Shown here piece by piece: positions 1 through 4,971 of a stretch of 6,177 nt of DNA; within the stretch, counting starts at the first letter, position 1, and each line of letters begins with the position of its first letter. The DNA comes from Prevotellaceae bacterium UBA1716. GTDB taxonomy: Bacteria; Bacteroidota; Bacteroidia; Bacteroidales; Bacteroidaceae. Made by a program: the position numbers and the translations under genes. The stretch is from the NCBI GenBank assembly GCA_002317225.1, contig DCIW01000011.1, positions 1 through 6,177 on the forward strand, in the 5' to 3' direction. The notes beneath the pieces are model-generated. The model was not told the DNA's origin. It worked only from the letters and a program-made list of their open reading frames with translations, and searched no databases.

Positions 1-699
1 GATGGTTCTGGTTCGAACAATTTCATGGGTTATCTCGCTTATCTGCGTCTTTTGCCTCAATCAATGTCGGAGAAAGATATCAAGCACTTCGAAGAGCACT
101 TCCGTCTTAGTGAACCATTCCCATCGCTTGGAGATGATGACTTTGAGGAGATTGATCCAGACTCTAAGTTCACTCTCAATCCTGCATTTAAGCTCCAATC
201 AGAATCAAAGGAGGCAGTCACTCTCACAGGTAGCAACCCATCGTTTAATGATGATCCTCTCAACAATGGTGTTCAAATACTCAAAGAAGTGAAAGGCGAC
301 TTTGTTCTTATGGCTATTATTGAAGATATGGAAGGACTTTCGCAGCACAATGTGAAGGCTTACAACGAAGGTGGCATTTGCATCCATGATGGAAAGAATA
401 CTCTATACCAATATGGTGCTTTCCCACTATATAATTGTGGTAATATGCTCACTATCCTTGGTCGTGGTCGTCCTCAATACCAGAACTATAAGGGTTATCA
501 ATTTGACAAGTACATCCAGTTTGAACGAAAAGGCAATCAACTCTTTGCCCGTTCTTCAGCCGATGGCAAGACTTGGAACAACAACCCAGGTTCACCTATC
601 GAACTGAAAGCTGAAACCCTCAAACTTGGCATATACCAAACTACATATTCAGACACCAAGAGTTGGGTAAAATTGAAGGACATCAAGATTTACAAGTAA
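1..699 (+). CDS. C-terminal part of a LamG / DUF1349-like (concanavalin A-like) protein, 5' end outside the window
   Basis: Frame 1 is open from the first base to the TAA at 697-699, giving 232 residues; the true start is upstream, and the Met at base 25 is internal. The first ~35 residues (FMGYLAYLRLLPQSMSEKDI) look like the last strands of a LamG/concanavalin A-like domain, whose usual ending is a G-Y-(L/I)-A-x-(L/F)-R-x-L-x-x-x-(L/M)-S-x-x-(E/D)-I pattern. An acidic linker follows (about residues 45-60). Residues ~65-232 form a second beta-rich unit with GDFVLMAIIEDMEGLSQ, GGICIHDG and RSSADGKTWNN, resembling the DUF1349-type beta-sandwich often found at the C-terminus of secreted carbohydrate-active proteins. 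That suggests an exported, glycan-related protein, but no signal peptide or catalytic domain is visible here, so the overall function is unknown. There is no recognisable type IX secretion tail. A hairpin terminator follows the stop. Confidence 0.8.
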   Translation, partial: DGSGSNNFMGYLAYLRLLPQSMSEKDIKHFEEHFRLSEPFPSLGDDDFEEIDPDSKFTLNPAFKLQSESKEAVTLTGSNPSFNDDPLNNGVQILKEVKGDFVLMAIIEDMEGLSQHNVKAYNEGGICIHDGKNTLYQYGAFPLYNCGNMLTILGRGRPQYQNYKGYQFDKYIQFERKGNQLFARSSADGKTWNNNPGSPIELKAETLKLGIYQTTYSDTKSWVKLKDIKIYK

Positions 700-700
700 A

Positions 701-742
701 AAGAAATAGCGAGGATTTCGGTTCTCGCTATTCTTCTTTTTA
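701..742 (+). terminator. Intrinsic terminator of the LamG/DUF1349-like gene
   Basis: AATAGCGAG (705-713) pairs perfectly with CTCGCTATT (724-732) around a 10-nt loop. The stem can extend to about 12 bp with one bulged A by pairing 701-704 with CTT. A T-rich run follows (TTCTTTTTATATTT). It begins one base after the stop codon TAA at 697-699. Confidence 0.85.
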
Positions 743-763
743 TATTTAGTACGAATAAAGATG

Positions 764-888
764 GGCTTCGCCAACGTAAATTATTCGCGAATTTGAACGT
801 GAATTTTAATCGTAAATTATTATACTAACTAAAATTCACGTTTCAAATTTACGTTACATTTACGATAAATTTACGTTATGCCGTAGGC
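764..888. repeat. Nested imperfect palindrome built from ACGTAAATT / AATTTACGT units
   Basis: There are two nested pairs of arms. The outer pair is AACGTAAATT (773-782) with AATTTACGTT (868-877). These are flanked by small self-complementary caps, GGCTTCGCC (764-772) and GCCGTAGGC (880-888). The inner pair is the 19-nt AATTTGAACGTGAATTTTA (790-808) with its complement at 830-849, which has one extra T. The core word recurs at 811-818, 847-854, 858-864 and 869-875, and AAATTTACGTTA appears twice (845-856 and 867-878). The whole could fold into one long hairpin in either strand. It codes for nothing recognisable; it resembles a dispersed intergenic repeat or the remnant of a small non-autonomous element, which is inference. 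Confidence 0.65.
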
Positions 889-932
889 AAAAATTAGTTT
901 AATCAAGATAAAAAAGACAGAACACTACAACA

Positions 933-963
933 AAAGCCAGATGACACTATATCATCTGGCTTT
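933..963 (-). terminator. Terminator hairpin, probably for the degP-type protease gene
   Basis: AAAGCCAGATGA (933-944) pairs perfectly with TCATCTGGCTTT (952-963) around a 7-nt loop. Read on the minus strand, the stem ends in TTTTG, and it lies about 60 nt past the protease stop codon. It is symmetrical, so it could also act on plus-strand readthrough from the gene at 1-699. Confidence 0.75.
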
Positions 964-985
964 CACATGTTTATCTCAGTAACTA

Positions 986-1019
986 CTCCCTCCCTATAGG
1001 GAGGGCGAGGGGTGGGTCT
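986..1019. repeat. GC-rich palindrome CCCTCCCTATAGGGAGGG with G-rich tail
   Basis: Bases 988-1005 are an 18-bp perfect palindrome, followed by CGAGGGGTGGGTCT up to 1019. It stands out sharply from the AT-rich surroundings and abuts the 3' end of the protease gene. From memory, very similar stretches (gggaggg ... ggggtgggt) recur between genes in Prevotella and related genomes, so this is probably a copy of a dispersed intergenic repeat. It has no T-run of a terminator on the minus strand. Confidence 0.6.
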
Positions 1020-1021
1020 TT

Positions 1022-2593
1022 TTATTCACCCAACTGAACTGCATAACTCATCTGCTTTCCTGCTGGAGTCTGACCCCAAATCCAGAGAGTCTGGTCTTCT
1101 GAGTTCTGTGCAATCTTGAATATCTGCTCAAGATCCTTGACAGTCTTGATTGTCTGACCGTTACACTTACGGATGATGAAGTCCTTCTGCAATCCTGCCT
1201 CTGCAAGCTTACCACTTTTGATTGATGTGATCTGAACACCGCTTGAGAGGTTGAGTGACTTCTTCTGGCTATCTGTAAGTTCCTTGAACTCAGCACCGAG
1301 AGTGTCGATAGTAGTAGTCTTCACAACTGCTGTTGTACCCTTTGCATTGCGGAATGTGATTGTGAATGTATGCTTCTTCTTTTCGCGGAGAACAGTCACT
1401 TCTGCCTTGTCACCAGGAGCATACTTAGTTGTGCTTTCCTGAAGTTCAGACATCTTTGTAATCTTCTTTCCGTCGACATCGATGATAACGTCACCACTCT
1501 TGATGCCCGCTGTTGCTGCAGCTCCTTCTTCAACTACCTCTGCAACATATACACCATCGTTAGTGCCGAAGTCTGCCTTGAACTTCTCATCCTTCTGCTT
1601 CTGTGCATCGATATAGTCGAGGAGTGACATACCCTGGATACCGAACATAGCACGCTGAACTGTTCCGTAGTTCTTGAGGTCGCTTACCACCTTCTTTACG
1701 ATAGTAGTTGGGATGGCAAAACCATAACCGATGTAAGAACCTGTCTGCGAATAAAGCATAGCGTTGATACCGATGAGTTCGCCACGAACATTCACGAGAG
1801 CACCTCCCGAATTGCCTTGGTTGATGGCAGCATCAGTCTGGATGAACGACTGGATACGTGTCTTGACATCGTCGCGTGAACTTGCTGCACCGAGATTACG
1901 AGCCTTGGCACTTACGATACCAGCAGTTACTGTTGTATTCAAGCCAACTGGATTACCGATTGCAAGCACCCATTCACCCACCTTAAGAGCCTCAGAGTCA
2001 CCGATTGTGAGTGATGGAAGGTTTTCGCCATCAATCTTGAGGAGTGCGAGGTCGGTATCTGGGTCGAGACCGATAACGCGTGCTGTAAACTCACGGTTGT
2101 CGTTGAGTGTAATCTGAATATCGTCTGCATCCTCTACAACGTGATTATTTGTCACGATATAACCATCATTGCTGATGATTACACCCGAACCCGCAGCCTG
2201 ACGCTTTGGAGTCTGAACCTGACGACGCTGAGTTCCATTGCCACGACGCTGTCCGAAGAAGTCTCCGAAGAAATCCTCAAATGGATCAGAATACTCGATA
2301 GTTTCCACCTTGCCTCCCATTGTCACCTTGATATACACAACGGCATCGCTTGCCTTTTCAGCGGCATAAGTCAAGTCAACCGGCTGGTTTGGTGTGCTGT
2401 GGGCATTTGAAAGTGTCATTATTTTTTCGTCAACATGCTTGTTTGATTCAGCAGTGATCTCGGTGTCAGTCATAAAACTATCACTCTTGTGACCAAAATG
2501 ATTGAATGCAGAGAAGGCAAATGCTCCTGTCATTCCTGAAAGAAATGCTACTCCAACGAGAGTACCATAGATTCTTTTTGTTGTTTGATTCAT
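1022..2593 (-). CDS. degP: DegP/HtrA (Do-like) periplasmic serine protease with two PDZ domains
   Basis: A complete 523-residue member of the DegP/DegQ family, which degrades or refolds misfolded proteins in the periplasm as oligomeric cages. Residues ~8-30 are a hydrophobic export signal or membrane anchor (IYGTLVGVAFLSGMTGAFAF). The trypsin-like domain (about 75-310) carries the full triad: His151 in TNNHVVEDADD, Asp181 in DPDTDLALLKID and Ser262 in NQGNSGGALVN. An LA-like loop rich in Phe, Gly and Arg (about 103-135) precedes the protease core. PDZ1 spans about 317-415, with VYVAEVVEEGAAATAGIKSG. PDZ2 spans about 430-523 and is weaker but recognisable (SGVQITSIKSGKLAEAGL). The length is usual for the Bacteroidota family. 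The start at 2593 puts the signal sequence at the N-terminus; it is preceded by A/T-rich sequence with no Shine-Dalgarno, which is normal in this phylum. It is monocistronic in the window. DegP and DegQ cannot be told apart here. Confidence 0.95.
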   Translation of the reverse strand: MNQTTKRIYGTLVGVAFLSGMTGAFAFSAFNHFGHKSDSFMTDTEITAESNKHVDEKIMTLSNAHSTPNQPVDLTYAAEKASDAVVYIKVTMGGKVETIEYSDPFEDFFGDFFGQRRGNGTQRRQVQTPKRQAAGSGVIISNDGYIVTNNHVVEDADDIQITLNDNREFTARVIGLDPDTDLALLKIDGENLPSLTIGDSEALKVGEWVLAIGNPVGLNTTVTAGIVSAKARNLGAASSRDDVKTRIQSFIQTDAAINQGNSGGALVNVRGELIGINAMLYSQTGSYIGYGFAIPTTIVKKVVSDLKNYGTVQRAMFGIQGMSLLDYIDAQKQKDEKFKADFGTNDGVYVAEVVEEGAAATAGIKSGDVIIDVDGKKITKMSELQESTTKYAPGDKAEVTVLREKKKHTFTITFRNAKGTTAVVKTTTIDTLGAEFKELTDSQKKSLNLSSGVQITSIKSGKLAEAGLQKDFIIRKCNGQTIKTVKDLEQIFKIAQNSEDQTLWIWGQTPAGKQMSYAVQLGE

Positions 2594-2646
2594 AACTTAA
2601 TCTTATTTTAATTGTTAATTTTAGTCTTGTTTTAACTTTTCGAATG

Positions 2647-2677
2647 CAAAATTACACTAAGGTTTAATACTAACAAA
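2647..2677 (-). promoter_or_regulatory. Bacteroidota-type promoter of the degP-like gene
   Basis: On the minus strand, TTTG at 2677-2674 (-33 element) is followed after exactly 19 nt by TAATTTTG at 2654-2647 (-7 element). This matches the Bacteroidota primary sigma consensus TTTG-N19-21-TAnnTTTG. The predicted transcription start is near 2641, leaving a 5' leader of about 48 nt. Confidence 0.75.
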
Positions 2678-2877
2678 ACATTTTTGCAAGAAAAAACGAT
2701 TTATTGAACTTGTTTAACAATTTAAGACGATTCGTTAACACGCATTTAATAATGAATTTGATAATTTCACAACCTTTTCACTTTCTTTTTATACACTTTA
2801 GAGCATTAACATTGTTAAATTAATGCCCTTTTACCAAATCTTAATTCTTAATTCATAATTCTTAATTAAAAAATTCC
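2678..2877. other. AT-rich divergent intergenic region between degP and rnpB
   Basis: No gene is visible. GCATTAA (2803-2809) and TTAATGC (2820-2826) form an inverted repeat enclosing the smaller palindrome TTAACATTGTTAA, which is operator-like. TAATTCTTAATT occurs twice (2842-2853 and 2856-2867, 14-nt period) directly upstream of the rnpB -7 box and may serve as an AT-rich upstream element. Confidence 0.5.
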
Positions 2878-2885
2878 TACCTTTG
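2878..2885 (+). promoter_or_regulatory. -7 element of the rnpB promoter
   Basis: TACCTTTG matches the Bacteroidota -7 consensus TAnnTTTG exactly and ends about 5 nt before the expected 5' end of RNase P RNA. No clear TTTG is seen 19-21 nt upstream, so the upstream AT-rich repeats may substitute for the -33 box. Confidence 0.7.
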
Positions 2886-2889
2886 CACG

Positions 2890-3263
2890 CGGAAAGCAGC
2901 AGGGCAGTCTGTCGCTGGTGCAGCTTTATGGCTACACGAGAGGAAAGTCCGGGCAGCAAAGGGCATCCCACTTGCTAATTTACAAGCAGTCCGCGAGGGT
3001 TGAGTAATGCAGAAGAAAATAACCGCCATCATGGCAAGGGTGAGAAGGTGAGGTAAGAGCTCACCAGCAGTGTGGTGACACATCTGGCTGTGCATCTTGG
3101 GAGCTGCAAGTTCATGTATACTACCGCCATCAGGGTTGCCCGCCCGATTGTTCGGTAGAGGGTAGAACGCTTGAGGCATGAGGTGACTCATGTCCTGGAT
3201 AAATGACGGACATCTTTCTTTCGGGAAAGATACAGAACCCGGCTTATCGTTCTGCTGCTTTCT
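2890..3263 (+). ncRNA. rnpB: RNase P RNA, bacterial type A
   Basis: Catalytic RNA that removes 5' leaders from tRNA precursors, acting with the RnpA protein. Universally conserved blocks appear in order: GAGGAAAGTCCGGGC (2940-2954); a segment ending in AACCGCC; AAGGGTGAGAAGGTG with GGTAAGAGCTCACC (about 3038-3065); GGGTAGAACGCTTGAGGC; GGATAAATGACGG; and ACAGAACCCGGCTTATCG (about 3232-3249). The ends pair as helix P1: GAAAGCAGCAG (2892-2902) with CTGCTGCTTTC (3252-3262). A local hairpin ATCTTTC/GAAAGAT (3212-3218/3225-3231) sits where P19 is expected; this helix is absent from E. coli but present in many type A RNAs. The ends are set by P1 and the promoter and are good to a few bases. It is divergent from the protease gene and convergent with pdxT. 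Confidence 0.95.
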
Positions 3264-3270
3264 TTTTTAT
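3252..3270 (+). terminator. 3' end of rnpB: P1 arm followed by a U-run
   Basis: The 3' arm of helix P1 (CTGCTGCTTTC) runs straight into TTTTTTATT. P1 together with the U-tract would serve as an intrinsic terminator, or at least marks the transcript end. Confidence 0.5.
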
Positions 3271-3292
3271 TAAAAGCAAGCATAACAATAAT

Positions 3293-3334
3293 AAAATGCG
3301 GAACAAATAGGATGTCCTAAGTGTTCCGCATTTA
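3293..3334. terminator. Bidirectional terminator between rnpB and pdxT
   Basis: AAATGCGGAACA (3294-3305) pairs perfectly with TGTTCCGCATTT (3322-3333); the loop contains a smaller AGGATGTCCT hairpin (3309-3318). On the minus strand the stem is followed by TTTTATTATT, suiting it to end the pdxS-pdxT transcript 16 nt past the pdxT stop. On the plus strand it backs up the rnpB terminator. Confidence 0.85.
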
Positions 3335-3349
3335 TCATTTAATGATGAA

Positions 3350-3895
3350 TTATTCCGCTATCATCTTTACGAAATAATCATGTACACGAGTATCTTCATT
3401 CAATTCGGGATGAAAAGAAGTTACTAATTGCTTTCCTTGTCTTGCTGCAACAATATGTCCATCGACTGTTGAAAGCACCTTAACTCCCTCTCCCACCTTA
3501 TTAATATATGGAGCACGAATGAAAGTCATTGGGATGGTTCCAATTCCTTCAAACTCATCTTCAGTATAAAAACTGCCCAACTGACGACCATAAGCATTTC
3601 GCTTAGCTTCGATGTTCATTGTGTTGAGATGAGTGTCATCAAGCATGATTAGCCCTGCACATGTGCCAAATGTTGGAAGACCATTTTTTATGGCCTGACT
3701 AACTGGCTCGAACAACTCTTCGTCCTTGATGATTCGCATCATTGCAGTGCTTTCTCCACCAGGAATGATAAGGCCGTCCTTCTCTTGATTCCAATCGTCT
3801 AAGTTTCTGATTAGGAACGATTCGACTCCTAACTTTTGGAGCATCTGCTGATGTTCAGCAAATGCTCCTTGAAGTGCTAATATTGCTATTTTCAT
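3350..3895 (-). CDS. pdxT: Pyridoxal 5'-phosphate synthase glutaminase subunit PdxT
   Basis: A class I glutamine amidotransferase that hydrolyses glutamine and channels ammonia to PdxS for ribose-phosphate-dependent PLP synthesis in the cytoplasm. Numbering from the Met at 3895 (181 residues): GGEST at 46-50, the nucleophile Cys79 in FGTCAGL, RNAYGRQ at 99-105 (a PdxT signature that contacts PdxS), and the His162/Glu164 pair in SFHPEL. All catalytic residues are present and the length is normal for the family. The frame also allows a start two codons upstream (3901, MFMKIA). I chose 3895 because family members begin MKIxxLALQG, but neither start has a clear ribosome binding site. It lies 36 nt downstream of pdxS, clearly in the same operon, and ends just before a strong terminator. 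Confidence 0.96.
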   Translation of the reverse strand: MKIAILALQGAFAEHQQMLQKLGVESFLIRNLDDWNQEKDGLIIPGGESTAMMRIIKDEELFEPVSQAIKNGLPTFGTCAGLIMLDDTHLNTMNIEAKRNAYGRQLGSFYTEDEFEGIGTIPMTFIRAPYINKVGEGVKVLSTVDGHIVAARQGKQLVTSFHPELNEDTRVHDYFVKMIAE

Positions 3896-3931
3896 AAACA
3901 TGAAATATGCTTACCTATCCAATTGGGAAGA

Positions 3932-4804
3932 TTATTTGCCTCTTTCAGCCATCAACAACTGAATTTCACCTTCGTTGATACCAACCATTGCTTCACCAAG
4001 GTCTTCGCTGAGTTCTGCAATAATCTTTGGATTCTGATAGTTGGTTACAGCCTTTACGATTGCCTGGGCACGCTTAACTGGGTCACCGCTCTTGAAGATA
4101 CCACTACCAACAAACACACCTTCAGCACCAAGTTGCATCATTAGAGCAGCATCGGCAGGAGTTGCAACACCTCCGGCAGCGAAGTTTACTACTGGAAGCT
4201 TACCATTTTCGTGTACATACTGAACGAGTTCGTAAGGAACACGAAGCTGCTTTGCTGCCTCATAAAGTTCATCCTCACTCATCGAAACGAGACGACGGAT
4301 TTCGCTCTGCATCATTCGCATGTGGCGAACTGCCTGAATCACATCACCTGTTCCAGGTTCACCTTTCGTACGAATCATGGTTGCCCCTTCGTTGATACGA
4401 CGCAATGCTTCGCCCAAATCCTTTGCACCACAAACGAAAGGAACATTGAACTTACGCTTGTCAATATGATAGACATCATCAGCAGGACTCAACACCTCAC
4501 TCTCATCGATATAATCAATCTCGATTGCTTCAAGAATCTGTGCTTCAACAAAATGACCGATACGGCACTTTGCCATTACAGGAATAGAAACTGCTTCCTG
4601 AATTCCCTTAATCATCTTTGGATCGCTCATACGACTTACACCACCAGCAGCACGAATATCTGCAGGGATTCGTTCGAGAGCCATTACTGCACAAGCACCT
4701 GCTGCCTCAGCTATTCGTGCCTGTTCTGGGGTTGTCACATCCATAATCACACCGCCCTTAAGCATCTGAGCAAGGTTGCGGTTAAGTGTCGTTCTATCTT
4801 CCAT
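3932..4804 (-). CDS. pdxS: Pyridoxal 5'-phosphate synthase lyase subunit PdxS
   Basis: The 290-residue synthase subunit of the DXP-independent vitamin B6 pathway. It condenses ribose 5-phosphate (or ribulose 5-phosphate), glyceraldehyde 3-phosphate and ammonia from PdxT into PLP, as a dodecamer of TIM barrels. Visible landmarks are Asp22 in IMDVTTPEQA, the Schiff-base Lys79 in VMAKCRIGHF, ESEVL around 101-105, the second catalytic Lys147 in RTKGEPGTG, and the phosphate-binding strands VNFAAGGVATPADAALMM and GVFVGSGIF. The length is typical and all key residues are intact. The start MEDRTTLNRN fits the family N-terminus and has only A-rich sequence upstream (ATAAAGAAAATG). It is first in a two-gene operon with pdxT, with its own promoter at 4904-4935, and lies downstream of a regulator gene carrying a ThiD-like domain, which points to B6-responsive control. 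Confidence 0.97.
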   Translation of the reverse strand: MEDRTTLNRNLAQMLKGGVIMDVTTPEQARIAEAAGACAVMALERIPADIRAAGGVSRMSDPKMIKGIQEAVSIPVMAKCRIGHFVEAQILEAIEIDYIDESEVLSPADDVYHIDKRKFNVPFVCGAKDLGEALRRINEGATMIRTKGEPGTGDVIQAVRHMRMMQSEIRRLVSMSEDELYEAAKQLRVPYELVQYVHENGKLPVVNFAAGGVATPADAALMMQLGAEGVFVGSGIFKSGDPVKRAQAIVKAVTNYQNPKIIAELSEDLGEAMVGINEGEIQLLMAERGK

Positions 4805-4899
4805 TTTCTTTATATTTTAGTTGTATAATCGTTATCGTTTACTAAGTGTTTCGTAAGGATACGTTTTGAAGCATGCATTGCCAAACGTATCGTTAATCG
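4805..4899 (-). promoter_or_regulatory. pdxS leader with inverted repeat and AACGAT direct repeats
   Basis: The predicted 5' leader of pdxS is about 95 nt. GATACGTTT (4858-4866) and AAACGTATC (4883-4891) form a 9-bp inverted repeat separated by 16 nt that include the palindrome GCATGC. On the minus strand AACGAT occurs three times (4894-4889, 4839-4834 and 4833-4828, the last two in tandem). The inverted repeat starts about 8 nt into the transcript, a place where a bound regulator or an RNA hairpin could affect expression. No known riboswitch class is recognised. Confidence 0.45.
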
Positions 4900-4903
4900 C
4901 TTG

Positions 4904-4935
4904 CAAAGGTAGATACAAAAAAGGGAATAGGCAAA
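4904..4935 (-). promoter_or_regulatory. Bacteroidota-type promoter of the pdxS-pdxT operon
   Basis: On the minus strand, TTTG at 4935-4932 is followed after 20 nt by TACCTTTG at 4911-4904, matching the consensus TTTG-N19-21-TAnnTTTG in sequence and spacing. The predicted start is near 4899. The -33 box falls in the loop of the upstream gene's terminator hairpin. Confidence 0.8.
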
Positions 4936-4948
4936 AACCTATTCCCAT
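4915..4948 (-). terminator. Intrinsic terminator of the ThiD-AraC fusion gene
   Basis: GGGAATAGG (4923-4931) pairs perfectly with CCTATTCCC (4938-4946) around a 6-nt loop. Read on the minus strand, the stem is followed by TTTTTTG. It starts about 26 nt after the stop codon of the fusion gene and overlaps the pdxS promoter. Confidence 0.9.
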
Positions 4949-4971
4949 TATGTCTAACTTTGTACTGATAA

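Larger units (their letters stand above)
743..1021. other. Intergenic region with no gene; palindromic and repeat-like sequence
   Basis: This ~280-bp stretch lies between two convergent genes. No open frame of convincing composition is seen. Its contents are a large imperfect palindrome (764-888), a 12-bp terminator hairpin (933-963) and an 18-bp GC-rich palindrome (988-1005), each listed separately. The base composition swings abruptly from very AT-rich to a G/C-rich tract at 986-1018, which suggests independent insertion of repeat elements. Confidence 0.7.

Noticed and set aside
2..292. 96-residue plus-strand open frame in frame 2
   Set aside because: Serine-rich, low-complexity shadow of the frame-1 coding region, which runs unbroken to a stop followed by a terminator.
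764..888. CRISPR array
   Set aside because: The repeated words are short (8-12 nt), in both orientations and without regular spacers, so they form a palindrome and not an array.
2877..3191. 104-residue minus-strand open frame
   Set aside because: It lies entirely over rnpB, whose conserved RNA blocks explain the sequence.
4211..4828. 205-residue plus-strand open frame opposite pdxS
   Set aside because: It is antisense to a clear pdxS with intact catalytic residues. Its composition, rich in Cys, His and Thr, is that of a shadow frame, with no recognisable domain.
4805..4971. Known riboswitch (TPP or other) upstream of pdxS
   Set aside because: No TPP conserved blocks (CTGAGA, ACCTGATCTGG-like) or other class signature are seen; only a simple inverted repeat is present.
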